This document shows, piece by piece, positions 7,187 through 14,748 of a stretch of DNA of 21,651 bases (position 1 is the first letter of the stretch; each line of letters starts with the position of its first letter). A program made the position numbers and the translations under genes. Below the pieces are notes generated by a model. It saw nothing but the letters and a program-made list of their open reading frames with translations, ran no database searches and was not told the origin of the DNA. This stretch comes from JBCDCP01 sp039181495. GTDB taxonomy: Bacteria > Pseudomonadota > Alphaproteobacteria > Rhizobiales > Tepidamorphaceae. Where the stretch lies: assembly GCA_039181495.1 (NCBI GenBank), contig JBCDCP010000042.1, positions 1-21,651 on the forward strand. The letters are read 5' to 3'.

Positions 7187-7204
7187 CTGACACCATGGAG
7201 TCAG
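7187..7204. promoter_or_regulatory. Palindromic operator O2
   Basis: CTGACACCATGGAGTCAG, a near-perfect palindrome with one central A:A mismatch pair, whose flanks extend it to TCCTGAC...GTCAGGA. It is the same size and outer sequence as O1. It overlaps an in-frame ATG at 7195, which supports placing the regulator's true start downstream at 7249. Confidence 0.65.
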
Positions 7205-7248
7205 GAGACTTGCGTTATGGACGCTGGGTCAGCCTGCAAGAGGGTTCA

Positions 7249-7959
7249 ATGCGCCGCGCCGACCGCCTTTTCGAGATCATCCAGCACCTGCGGCGCAAGC
7301 CGACGGTGCGCGCGCGCGAGCTCTCCGAGTGGCTGGAAGTCTCCGAGCGCACGATCTATCGCGATATCCGCGATCTGATTTCATCAGGGGTGCCCATCGA
7401 GGGCGAGGCCGGGGTGGGGTATGTGCTCAGGCCGGGCTTCGACCTGCCGCCGCTCATGTTCAAGGAGCAGGAGATCGAGGCGTTGGTGCTTGGTGCGCGC
7501 ATGGTGGAGGTGTGGGCGGACTCTGAACTGGCGCTGGCGGCAACCGATGCCATCGCCAAGATCGAGGCCGTCATCCCCGACGCTTTGCGCAGTTACATGG
7601 CCAACACCGCGCTACTCGCGCCCAAGTCGTTCGGAATGGAGCCAATCCAATGCGACCTTGCCAGCCTGCGGCGCTCCATTCGAAACCGCCAGAAGGTTCG
7701 CTTCTGCTACACCGATGTGCTGCAGCAAGGCACCGAACGCACCGTGCGACCCCTGTCACTAGCCTATTTCGGGCCGGTATGGATTCTCGCGGCCTGGTGC
7801 GAGTTGCGTGAGGATTTCCGGACCTTCCGCGTTGACCGGATCTGTGATTTCGAGGCGGTTGAGGAGCGCTTTGCGGCCGAGCGCGGCAAGACACTTCAGG
7901 ACTTTCTCAAACGGCCGGAGACATGGAGCCGGAGTTCGTTGATGGCGACCCAGGACTGA
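7249..7959 (+). CDS. HTH/WYL-domain transcriptional regulator (YafY family)
   Basis: A 236-residue DeoR/HTH_11-type regulator. The winged helix is at about 1-60 (RADRLFEIIQHLRRKPTV, then recognition segment VSERTIYRDIRDLISSG), and the WYL ligand/nucleic-acid-sensing region at about 130-205 (VRFCYTDVLQQGTERTVRPL, LAYFGPVWILAAWCELREDFRTFRVDRI). The canonical W-Y-L is varied to V-W-I-L here. The ATG at 7249 has AGAGGG 4 bases upstream. The in-frame ATG at 7195 is inside operator O2 and has no binding site, so I reject it. Two matched palindromes upstream suggest autoregulation and possibly control of the divergent DUF1127 gene. A permease gene follows 138 bases downstream. The effector is unknown. 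Confidence 0.9.
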   Translation: MRRADRLFEIIQHLRRKPTVRARELSEWLEVSERTIYRDIRDLISSGVPIEGEAGVGYVLRPGFDLPPLMFKEQEIEALVLGARMVEVWADSELALAATDAIAKIEAVIPDALRSYMANTALLAPKSFGMEPIQCDLASLRRSIRNRQKVRFCYTDVLQQGTERTVRPLSLAYFGPVWILAAWCELREDFRTFRVDRICDFEAVEERFAAERGKTLQDFLKRPETWSRSSLMATQD

Positions 7960-8085
7960 CCGCGTACAGCCTGCCGCATGGCAGCTTCGCGCGGTAGTTT
8001 CTGGACAGCATGCGGTCGCCTGCCTAGCACCGCCGCCAGTGGAGCACGGACGCCACGCCCACCCACCCGCGTCACCGGCCCCTCC

Positions 8086-8092
8086 AAGGAGG
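8086..8092 (+). promoter_or_regulatory. Shine-Dalgarno site pointing to a CTG start
   Basis: AAGGAGG, a full-strength anti-16S match, 5 bases before CTG at 8098. No ATG, GTG or TTG in the permease frame is suitably spaced from it, so it argues for CTG initiation. Confidence 0.6.
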
Positions 8093-8097
8093 CATCC

Positions 8098-8925
8098 CTG
8101 AGCGCTGATCTTGTCGTTCTGATTCCTGCTCTTGCTGTTGCAGGCGCGCTGACAGGCGTTCTGGCGGGTCTGTTCGGCGTTGGCGGCGGCGCGATCATCG
8201 TTCCGGTGCTCTACGAGCTGTTTCGCATGCTCGACGTGCCCGACCACCTGATCATGCCGCTCAGCGTCGGCACGTCGCTCGCGGTGATCATTCCCACCTC
8301 ATTGCGCTCCTTTCGCGGTCATCTGAAGCAGGGAGTTGCCGACACTGCAGCGCTGAAGAGCTGGGTATTTCCGGTACTGATCGGTGTGCTGGCCGGTGCT
8401 GCGATTGCACGTTTTGCCGAGCCTTGGGTGTTCAAGTTGGTGTTCATCGGCGTTGCCGGGGTCAATGCGGTCCGCTTGTTGGTGCCGGCAGCAGCCAACT
8501 GGCAAATCGCCACCGACCTGCCAACCGGTTTCCTGCGCCAGACCTATGGTGCTGTGATCGGCCTCCTGTCGTCGCTGATGGGGATTGGCGGCGGTGCGCT
8601 CTACACGCTGATGATGACGCTGCATGGCCGGCCGATCCATCAGGCGATCGCCACCTCGTCCGGCCTCGGCGTGATCATCTCGATCCCCGGTGCGCTGGGC
8701 TACATCGCCGCGGGCTGGCCGCAGATGGCCGATCTACCGCCCTTGTCGCTTGGGTTCGTCTCGCTGATTGGGGTTCTGGCTCTGGTGCCGATGTCATTGC
8801 TGACCACACCGTGGGGCGTGCGGCTGGCCCATGCGCTGCCCAAGCGGCGGCTGGAAATCGCCTTCGGGCTGTTCTTGCTTGCGGTAGCCGCCCGGTTCGT
8901 TACCGGCATGATCTGGGGTTATTGA
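8098..8925 (+). CDS. TauE/SafE-family permease (sulfite exporter-like), probable CTG start
   Basis: About 275 residues, nearly all membrane helix, in the TauE/SafE family of anion exporters (sulfite, sulfoacetate or related organosulfur compounds). The repeated family signature is visible twice: LAGLFGVGGGAIIVPVL near residue 21 and LLSSLMGIGGGALYTLMM near the middle, each followed by a conserved S-G/L pair (PLSVGTSLAVI; ATSSGLGVII). An ATG at 7978 is in frame, but it would add a 40-residue Arg/Pro/Ser-rich tail with no binding site. The CTG at 8098 has AAGGAGG 5 bases upstream and places the first helix right at the N-terminus, as in relatives. It follows the WYL regulator on the same strand and ends 37 bases from the convergent sugar phosphomutase. 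Substrate unknown. Confidence 0.88.
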   Translation: MSADLVVLIPALAVAGALTGVLAGLFGVGGGAIIVPVLYELFRMLDVPDHLIMPLSVGTSLAVIIPTSLRSFRGHLKQGVADTAALKSWVFPVLIGVLAGAAIARFAEPWVFKLVFIGVAGVNAVRLLVPAAANWQIATDLPTGFLRQTYGAVIGLLSSLMGIGGGALYTLMMTLHGRPIHQAIATSSGLGVIISIPGALGYIAAGWPQMADLPPLSLGFVSLIGVLALVPMSLLTTPWGVRLAHALPKRRLEIAFGLFLLAVAARFVTGMIWGY

Positions 8926-8962
8926 GGTCGATCGTCCGCGCCGTTTGTCGTCGCGAGCGTCC

Positions 8963-10465
8963 TCAGATCTTCTGATTGTACTCGCCGACTTCGTCCTGGG
9001 CCGACAGGAATCCGTCGATCTCGGCAAAGATCGCCCGCATGTTGGCCTCCGAGACCGGGCTTTCGACCACCACGACAAGTTCGGGCTTGTTGGATGAGGC
9101 GCGCAGCAGGCCCCATGTGCCGTCTTCCAGCACCAGACGGATGCCATTGACCGTGATCACGTCGCGAACCGCCTGACCGGCAAGCGTCTCGCCCTTGTCG
9201 ACGATCGACTGGAAATGCGTCACCGCGCGCTCGACGACGTCATACTTCACCTCGTCCGGGCAGTAGGGCGACATGGTCGGCGACTGCCAGGTGCGGGGCA
9301 GGGCGCGCTTGAGGTCGGACACGCTTTTGTCGCCGTTGCGATCGAGCATCTCGAGCACGGCAATCGCCGAGACAAGCCCGTCATCATAGCCACGCCCAAT
9401 CGGCGGATTGAAGAAATAGTGGCCGGATTTCTCGAAGCCCGCCAGTGCGCCGATCTCGGTGACGCGGCGCTTCATGTGGCTGTGGCCAGTCTTCCAGAAA
9501 TCGGCCTTGGCGCCGTTTTCGTTCAGCACCGGGTCGGTCAGGAACAGGCCGGTCGACTTCACGTCGACGACAAACACTGCATCCTTGTGAACTGCTGACA
9601 GATCGCGGGCCAGCATGACGCCCACCTTGTCGGCGAAGATTTCCTCGCCCTCATCGTCGACGATGCCGCAACGGTCGCCATCGCCGTCAAATCCCAGCCC
9701 CACATCCGCGCCATTTTCCTTCACAGCAGCCGAGATGGCATGCAGCATTTCCATGTCTTCGGGGTTGGGGTTGTAGCGCGGGAAGGTGTGGTCGAGATCG
9801 CAATCAAGCCGGACAACATCGACACCGATCCGCTCCAGCACCTCAGGTGCAAAAGCTCCGGCCGTGCCGTTACCACAGGCGCAGACCGCCTTGATCTTGC
9901 GGCTGATCTTTGTGCTGTTCACGAGGTCGGCGATGTAATGGTCGGCGAACCCCTCAACGATATGCAGGCTGCCGCCCCCTGGAGCGTCGAATGCTGCCGA
10001 GAGCGTAATCTCCTTCAGCCGGCTCATCTCGTCGGGGCCGAACGTGAGAGGACGGTTTGCGCCCATCTTGACGCCGGTCCAGCCATTGTCGTTGTGCGAG
10101 GCCGTGACCATGGCAACAGCCGGCACATCAAGCTCGAACTGCGCGTAATAGGCCATCGGAGTCATGGCCAGCCCGAGATCGTGGATCTTGCAACCGGCAT
10201 GCATTAGACCGGTGATCAGTGCGAGCTTGATCGAGGCCGAATAGCTGCGGAAGTCATGGGCGACGACAATCTCGCGTTTGACACCCAGTTCGCCGAGCAG
10301 CGTGCCCAAACCCATGCCGAGCGCCTGCGCGCCCATCAGGTTCAGTTCCGAGCCAAACAGCCAGCGCGCATCGTATTCGCGAAAGCCGGTCGGCTTCACT
10401 AGCGGCAGGCGCTCGTAGTCGGCGGTGTTGGGTTGCAGATCGGAACGCGGCGGAGGGTAGGCCAT
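8963..10465 (-). CDS. Phosphomannomutase/phosphoglucomutase (alpha-D-phosphohexomutase)
   Basis: A 500-residue alpha-D-phosphohexomutase that interconverts hexose 6- and 1-phosphates (Man or Glc), feeding GDP-mannose, UDP-glucose and surface polysaccharide synthesis. All four family signatures are present: the phosphoserine loop TASHNDNGWTG with Ser123, the Mg-binding DGDGDR at 260-265, the sugar-binding GFEKSGH at 343-349, and the C-terminal phosphate-binding RASSNKPELVV. GGAGG lies 4 bases before the ATG at 10465. Its ends face a convergent permease and the end of an aspartic protease gene, so it looks monocistronic. PMM versus PGM preference cannot be decided; the length and N-terminal KPTGFREYDARW suggest a dual-use ManB/AlgC-type enzyme. 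Confidence 0.95.
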   Translation of the reverse strand: MAYPPPRSDLQPNTADYERLPLVKPTGFREYDARWLFGSELNLMGAQALGMGLGTLLGELGVKREIVVAHDFRSYSASIKLALITGLMHAGCKIHDLGLAMTPMAYYAQFELDVPAVAMVTASHNDNGWTGVKMGANRPLTFGPDEMSRLKEITLSAAFDAPGGGSLHIVEGFADHYIADLVNSTKISRKIKAVCACGNGTAGAFAPEVLERIGVDVVRLDCDLDHTFPRYNPNPEDMEMLHAISAAVKENGADVGLGFDGDGDRCGIVDDEGEEIFADKVGVMLARDLSAVHKDAVFVVDVKSTGLFLTDPVLNENGAKADFWKTGHSHMKRRVTEIGALAGFEKSGHYFFNPPIGRGYDDGLVSAIAVLEMLDRNGDKSVSDLKRALPRTWQSPTMSPYCPDEVKYDVVERAVTHFQSIVDKGETLAGQAVRDVITVNGIRLVLEDGTWGLLRASSNKPELVVVVESPVSEANMRAIFAEIDGFLSAQDEVGEYNQKI

Positions 10466-10570
10466 CGAGCCTCCATGGCGGGCTTTGGGCTTTTTGTTTG
10501 GTGGACCGGGCTAGCCGATCATGGCGCTGAAGGGAAGGTCTGGCTGACGCTCCCCGACTCTCAAGGTGGC

Positions 10571-11092
10571 CTACTGCACCATCACGAGTTCGCCGCCACG
10601 CATGTTGAAATGCGAAAGCTGTCCCAGAAAGCTCATGCCAAGAAGGTTGACGGACATCGCGCCAGGGGGACTGACAAGGGTGCGCACATTGCGCACGCGG
10701 ACCGAGCCAATTCGCACTTCCCGCAATGTGACCTCGGCAGCATGTTTGATGCCGTTCGCGGTGCGGACACGCACGGTGTAGTCGCTGTCTCTTGGACGAA
10801 TGCCGAGTTTGGCCGCATCTTCGTGCCGTAAGGCGAGAGTCGATGCACCGGTATCGGCCATGACCTCAATCCGGCGACCTTTGATCACCGCTGTCATCAT
10901 GAAATGTCCCGACCGGTCCGCCAGTACGCGGAAACGGCCATGGCGTTCCGGCTCGGCCTTTGGCTCCTGTGCCGGGGCGTTGGCAGCCTTGACTGGCGTG
11001 CGATCCTCATGGTCGATTTTCGCCTGCAGATAGGGCGCGGCAAGGATCGCCGTGGCGACCATCAGCAAGGCACTGAAAATGAGGCGGTTCAT
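10571..11092 (-). CDS. Retropepsin-like aspartic protease, secreted/anchored (TIGR02281-type)
   Basis: A 173-residue protein with an N-terminal signal or anchor (hydrophobic 3-20, ending LAAPYLQA), a Lys/Glu/Pro-rich linker at about 30-50, and a single retropepsin domain. The catalytic motif is ADTGAST with Asp80; flanking family features are GHFMMTAVIKG before it and VNLLGMSFLGQL in the C-terminal part. As in retroviral proteases, one domain supplies one Asp, so a homodimer, or a heterodimer with its paralogue, would be needed. It acts outside the inner membrane if the signal is used. It is 105 bases downstream of a larger membrane-anchored paralogue on the same strand. Substrates are unknown. 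Confidence 0.9.
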   Translation of the reverse strand: MNRLIFSALLMVATAILAAPYLQAKIDHEDRTPVKAANAPAQEPKAEPERHGRFRVLADRSGHFMMTAVIKGRRIEVMADTGASTLALRHEDAAKLGIRPRDSDYTVRVRTANGIKHAAEVTLREVRIGSVRVRNVRTLVSPPGAMSVNLLGMSFLGQLSHFNMRGGELVMVQ

Positions 11093-11197
11093 CGTCGATC
11101 GGCTCCCCCGACACAGTAGGAACCGGAAACTAGCAAGACACTGTTGCGATCCGTTTGGGATCAGCTGCGCAATTGCGCCAACTGCGTTTGCAGACTG

Positions 11198-11893
11198 TTA
11201 GCCTTGTCCGGGAGCAAGCAACGTCATTTCCTCGCCCCGAACCGTGTAGCCGGGCAATCGGGAGAGAAAGCTCATGCCGAGTAGGCTGCCATCGAGCGCG
11301 CCCTCCGGGGCAACAAAGGCTCGGACATCGCTCAGGACAATGCCGCCGATGTCAATGCGCGAGAGCCTGACCGGGGCCACCTGTACCGCACCGTTGGCGG
11401 TGTTGACCGTTGCGGAATAGCGCAAGCCTCCAGGGTCGATGCCGATCCGTTCGGCTTCTCCGACCGGCAAGGTCACGCGGGTCGCACCGGTATCGATCAA
11501 GAAGGTCACGGGCTCATTGTTGACCAGACCACGCACCATGAAATGCCCGCGCACATCACGACGGATGGTGACATCTTCGCCGGTTGCGGTGGCCATTGGC
11601 CGGGACGGATCGAGCCCGGCAAAGATGCGCGAGATGTCATCGCGATAGGCGTATCCGCCCATCAATGCTGCAAACACGATGACCCAGAGAAAGGCGTTGC
11701 GCACGGCCTCGGACAGCCCGCCGCGCCGTATCATGCCGCCGCCGATCCAGATCAGCAGCGCAACTGACGCGATGATGCCTGCAAAGGCTTCATTGGAGAT
11801 GCCTGACACAACCCGGCTGTCATGAAACAGCATCAGCAGGGCGATGCCGACAACGATAACGCCAATGCCGATATAGGCCGATACAGGGCGCAT
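11198..11893 (-). CDS. Membrane-anchored retropepsin-like aspartic protease (TIGR02281-type)
   Basis: A 231-residue protein with three hydrophobic segments (about 7-23, 37-53, 67-82) followed by a retropepsin-like domain. The catalytic motif is IDTGATRVTL with Asp134, preceded by GHFMVRGLVNNEPV, with VNTANGAV and GSLLGMSFLSRL later. An odd number of helices would put the protease domain on the side opposite the N-terminus, probably periplasmic. Its start codon overlaps the DUF1289 stop by one base (TGATG), so translation is probably coupled, and the set cobS, DUF1289, protease, protease runs in one direction. It is a paralogue of the next gene, with the same GHFM-DTGA(S/T)-LLGMSFL skeleton. 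Confidence 0.92.
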   Translation of the reverse strand: MRPVSAYIGIGVIVVGIALLMLFHDSRVVSGISNEAFAGIIASVALLIWIGGGMIRRGGLSEAVRNAFLWVIVFAALMGGYAYRDDISRIFAGLDPSRPMATATGEDVTIRRDVRGHFMVRGLVNNEPVTFLIDTGATRVTLPVGEAERIGIDPGGLRYSATVNTANGAVQVAPVRLSRIDIGGIVLSDVRAFVAPEGALDGSLLGMSFLSRLPGYTVRGEEMTLLAPGQG

Positions 11894-12141
11894 CAGACTT
11901 CGCTCTCACCAGCAACACGGGCGCGTCGTCCACCCCTGCGGCCACGTCCCTTGGAAAGCCGGTCGGGCAGTTCAGCCATCACGGCGCGCCGTTCCTGCAC
12001 GCTGAATCGTCGCCAGCCAGCGATTTCCGGCACAGTCCGCCCGCATCCACTGCAGATATCGCGGACAGGGTCAATCGTGCACACCCCTATACAGGGGCTC
12101 TCGACCAGATTGCCGTCAGGATCGGTGAATCGGGTGTTCAC
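11893..12141 (-). CDS. DUF1289 family small Cys-rich protein
   Basis: An 82-residue protein with the DUF1289 block: ESPCIGVCTIDPVRDICSGCGRTVPEIAGW, i.e. CxxxC then CxxC, probably metal- or Fe-S-binding, followed by a basic Arg/Gly-rich tail. The start is uncertain. I chose GTG at 12141 because AAGGG sits 6 bases upstream. ATG at 12174 or TTG at 12207 (overlapping the cobS stop) would add 11 or 22 residues but have no binding site. It lies between cobS and the membrane protease, overlapping the latter by one base. No function is established for the family. Confidence 0.85.
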   Translation of the reverse strand: MNTRFTDPDGNLVESPCIGVCTIDPVRDICSGCGRTVPEIAGWRRFSVQERRAVMAELPDRLSKGRGRRGGRRARVAGESEV

Positions 12142-12203
12142 ATGTGGCCCTTGTCGCTCATGGATTTCATTCATTCCGTGCTGGCACGAAGGTTTTTCAC
12201 TGT

Positions 12204-13010
12204 TCAACCGGCTGCTGCAATGGCGGCCAGCATCACCAATACGGTGGTCTGCTGTATAGCGCCGGCAATGTCACCCGTATGCCCGCCGAGCATATGATCA
12301 GCCCATCGAGTTCCGGCAAGGGCAATTGCGATGGCAGCAACTACAGCCAGAACCGTAGCGACGATGCCGATCGTCGGTACAATGCAGACAATCACCAGCA
12401 CGATCGCCATGATCATACCCTGTATCATGGCGCCGCGGTCCGGTGCATTCGCGCTGTGAGCCAGGCCGTCTGACCGTGCAGGACTTAGAGCATGGAGCGG
12501 ATAGAGCGCCGCGAGGCGCGACGTCCCTTCGATCGCCACCATTGCGGCAACGACGCCAAGAATTCCTGACTCGCCAGTGATTTGCGCCAACAGTGCTGCC
12601 TTTGCCCCGATCGTCACGATCAGTGCCAAGACGCCATAGCTGCCGATGCGGCTGTCGCGCATGATGTCGAGCCGCCGTTCCCGATCAAAGGCACCCAGAC
12701 CGTCGGCGGTGTCAGCAAGCCCGTCCTCGTGCAGACCGCCGGTTACAATGATCGTGGCGCCAATGGCCGCGAAGGCGGCAACGAAGGGTGTGAGGCCCAT
12801 CATCGCCACGCTGGCAAAGACTGCGCCGCCGACCAAACCGACAACGGCGCCGGCGAGCGGTGCTGTCCGCGCGGCCCTGCCAAAGTCGGGCGGTCCATGA
12901 TCTGTGGTCCCCGGCATAGGCAGACGAGTGAAGAACGACAGAGTGCCCCGCAGATCGGCGAGCCAATCCGCCAGCAAAGTTGTCAGTGTCGTGATCTTGC
13001 CGTTCCCCAT
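12204..13010 (-). CDS. cobS: Adenosylcobinamide-GDP ribazoletransferase (cobalamin-5'-phosphate synthase)
   Basis: A 268-residue polytopic membrane enzyme that joins alpha-ribazole(-phosphate) to adenosylcobinamide-GDP, the last step of nucleotide-loop assembly (called cobV in some alphaproteobacteria). Diagnostic features are FFTRLPMPG near the N-terminus, the catalytic HEDGLADTADG at 94-104, MRDSRIGSYGVLAL, and several Gly/Ala/Val-rich helices toward the C-terminus. I start at the ATG at 13010, which gives the normal N-terminus. The frame stays open to 13199, touching the cobT start, but the added 63 residues look non-coding. It is divergent from cobT, whose product makes the ribazole phosphate that CobS consumes. 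I saw no cobalamin riboswitch in the 188 bases between them. Confidence 0.93.
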   Translation of the reverse strand: MGNGKITTLTTLLADWLADLRGTLSFFTRLPMPGTTDHGPPDFGRAARTAPLAGAVVGLVGGAVFASVAMMGLTPFVAAFAAIGATIIVTGGLHEDGLADTADGLGAFDRERRLDIMRDSRIGSYGVLALIVTIGAKAALLAQITGESGILGVVAAMVAIEGTSRLAALYPLHALSPARSDGLAHSANAPDRGAMIQGMIMAIVLVIVCIVPTIGIVATVLAVVAAIAIALAGTRWADHMLGGHTGDIAGAIQQTTVLVMLAAIAAAG

Positions 13011-13198
13011 GGCTTCATTGCGAGCGGGATCGTCGTCGATGCCGTTTCCGACAGGCTTGATCTGATGTGTGTCGTCGCCTGCCAATGCGCATTTCCTTTG
13101 CGGGTGCCGCACGGTGCCGGTATAGCCGCGTTTCGCAGCTTCCGCATCGTCCGGCGCTTCAAATGGTGAACCCGGCCCGGCCATTGGCGAAATGATCA

Positions 13199-14224
13199 AT
13201 GAACGACCAATCGCAACAACGTCCCTTTGATGACATACGCAATCTCGTCGAAGCGCTTCCGGCCGGCGACGCTAAAGCCGCAGCAACCGCGCGGGACCGG
13301 CAAAGCCAGCTGATCAAACCCCCAGGCGCGCTCGCACGCCTTGAGGATCTTGCCGTCTGGCTGGCTGAATGGAAAGGCGATCCGAGGCCGAAGATCACCC
13401 GGCCTGTGGTTACGATCTTTGCCGGCGCCCACGGCGTCGCCGAACAAGGTGTGTCGGCCTATCCGAGCGCGGTCAACCGACAGATGGTTGAGGCGTTTGC
13501 GTCCGGCGGTGCCGCCATCAGCCAGCTTTGCGCCAGTCAGAGTCTCGGCCTCAAGGTGTTTGATCTGGCGCTCGATATGCCGACTGGCGACTTCACAGCT
13601 GGGCCGGCTTTGGAAGAGAAGGACTGCGCAGCGACGATTGCCTATGGCATGGAAGCCGTCGCCGGTGGCTCGGATCTGTTGTGCCTGGGCGAAATGGGGA
13701 TCGGCAACACGACGGTTGCAGCAGCCATTGCCGCCGGCCTTTTTGGTGGAACAGGATCGGACTGGGCCGGCCGGGGCACGGGGGTCGACGATGCCGGTCT
13801 GAAGCGTAAATGCGAGGTGATCGATCAGGGTCTGGCGCTGCATCAAGACCGCCTCGACGATCCGCTCGAGGTTTTGGCGCGATTGGGCGGACGGGAGTTT
13901 GCCGGGCTCGCTGGCGCAATCATCGCCGCGCGCTACGAACGTGTTCCGGTGGTGCTGGACGGCTTCCCGGTGACCGCAGCTGCCGCAGTGCTGTTCAAGA
14001 TGAACCCAGGCGCAATTGACCACTGCGTTCTGGGCCATGTCTCGTCCGAGCGCGGTCATCAAAAACTGGCGGACGCCATGGGGCTTGAGCCCATTCTCAG
14101 CCTCGGCATGCGGTTGGGTGAGGGCACCGGCGCGGCTCTGGCTGCCGGGGTCCTGCGCGCGGCAGTCGACGTCCACAACGGTATGGCCACCTTCGAGGAA
14201 GCCGGTATTTCCGGACCAGCCTGA
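13199..14224 (+). CDS. cobT: Nicotinate-nucleotide-dimethylbenzimidazole phosphoribosyltransferase
   Basis: A 341-residue enzyme that activates the lower-ligand base of cobalamin by transferring ribose phosphate from nicotinate mononucleotide to dimethylbenzimidazole (cobU in Pseudomonas denitrificans naming). Family blocks are KPPGALARLEDLA (40-52), FAGAHGVAEQGVSAYP, LGEMGIGNTTVAAA, VVLDGFPVTAAAAVL, GHVSSERGH and the closing LGMRLGEGTGAALA, whose Glu308 is the expected catalytic base. The length is close to the family standard. It is divergent from cobS. The start at 13199 has no convincing Shine-Dalgarno sequence; the first residues resemble relatives, so I keep it. Confidence 0.95.
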   Translation: MNDQSQQRPFDDIRNLVEALPAGDAKAAATARDRQSQLIKPPGALARLEDLAVWLAEWKGDPRPKITRPVVTIFAGAHGVAEQGVSAYPSAVNRQMVEAFASGGAAISQLCASQSLGLKVFDLALDMPTGDFTAGPALEEKDCAATIAYGMEAVAGGSDLLCLGEMGIGNTTVAAAIAAGLFGGTGSDWAGRGTGVDDAGLKRKCEVIDQGLALHQDRLDDPLEVLARLGGREFAGLAGAIIAARYERVPVVLDGFPVTAAAAVLFKMNPGAIDHCVLGHVSSERGHQKLADAMGLEPILSLGMRLGEGTGAALAAGVLRAAVDVHNGMATFEEAGISGPA

Positions 14225-14247
14225 AATTTGCCGCCAATACGAAAGCA

Positions 14248-14286
14248 CTTGCCGTCAGTCATATGCGGGTATATGCCCGTAATATG
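14248..14286 (+). promoter_or_regulatory. Promoter and imperfect palindrome at the MarR start (possible operator)
   Basis: CTTGCC (14248-14253), 16 bases, then TATATG (14270-14275) makes a plausible promoter whose start would fall at or next to the ATG at 14284. The -10 is the centre of an imperfect 27-bp palindrome at 14260-14286: outer arms CATAT/ATATG, inner arms CGGG (14266-14269) and CCCG (14276-14279), off by one base. ATATGCGGGT and ATATGCCCGT also form a 10-bp tandem repeat. A MarR dimer bound here would block the promoter. Confidence 0.5.
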
Positions 14287-14748
14287 ATTCATAAGGATAG
14301 GACAGGTCTGCCATGCTTATGCGTGTCCTTGCGCAATGCCGCGCATCGGGCAACGCTCCACTATGACAACGCGCTGGGAGAGGCCGGGATCACGGTCACC
14401 ATGTACCGTCTGCTGAAACGGGTTGATGCGCTTGAAACCCCGAGCCTGACCAACATGGCCGCTTCGATGGGACTCGATCGCTCAACGCTCGGCCGCAATG
14501 TGCGTGTGCTGGAGAAGCAGGGGCTCATCCGCATGGAGGCCGGCAAGGACAGCCGGATGGCCGTCGCGCGCTTGACCGAAGCGGGCCGCGAGACGCTCGA
14601 GAAGGCGCATCCATTATGGGCGAAAGCGCAGGCGGAGATGTCCGAACTGCTCGGCCCGGAGCCTGAAAAGATCCTGGCCGTATTGGCACGGCTGGGAAAC
14701 CCCGAGATGCAAGACAACGATATCGTTTGGCAAGGCGGCAGGACATGA
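14284..14748 (+). CDS. MarR-family transcriptional regulator
   Basis: A 154-residue winged-helix regulator. The N-terminus carries the CLCVSLRNAAHRATLHYD helix common in this branch (Cys11 and Cys13), then the DNA-binding segment PSLTNMAASMGLDRSTLGRNVRVLEKQGLIRM (53-84) with the basic wing KDSRMAVARLTEAG. The two N-terminal cysteines could respond to thiol stress, but that is not shown. It overlaps the following MFS gene by four bases (ATGA), so regulator and transporter are one operon, and a palindrome covers the promoter. Upstream in-frame ATG at 14263 lies inside that palindrome. No Shine-Dalgarno site precedes 14284, so a leaderless message is likely. The typical logic is derepression of the transporter by its substrate. 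Confidence 0.9.
   Translation: MIHKDRTGLPCLCVSLRNAAHRATLHYDNALGEAGITVTMYRLLKRVDALETPSLTNMAASMGLDRSTLGRNVRVLEKQGLIRMEAGKDSRMAVARLTEAGRETLEKAHPLWAKAQAEMSELLGPEPEKILAVLARLGNPEMQDNDIVWQGGRT

Noticed and set aside
7169..7378. A 69-codon plus-strand GTG ORF with a strong AGGAGG site 4 bases upstream, overlapping the WYL regulator in another frame.
   Set aside because: Its product has a Ser/Arg/Ala-rich composition typical of an out-of-frame reading of the regulator gene, and no family resemblance. A leader peptide is not excluded but not supported.
7971..7984. CTGCC-GCAT-GGCAG hairpin after the WYL regulator stop.
   Set aside because: Only five base pairs and no T run; not convincing as a terminator.
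11160..11190. Palindrome GCGCAATTGCGC between the two aspartic protease genes, examined as a terminator.
   Set aside because: Self-complementary without a loop and with no T run on either strand; likely chance or a weak protein site.
13011..13198. Possible cobalamin riboswitch between cobS and cobT.
   Set aside because: I looked for the B12 box on both strands and did not see it; a weak CAGGC...GCCTG inverted repeat at about 13050-13083 is not enough.
13011..13199. Upstream extension of cobS to 13199 (63 more residues).
   Set aside because: It lacks CobS-like sequence, covers the whole control region between cobS and cobT, and the ATG at 13010 yields the family N-terminus.
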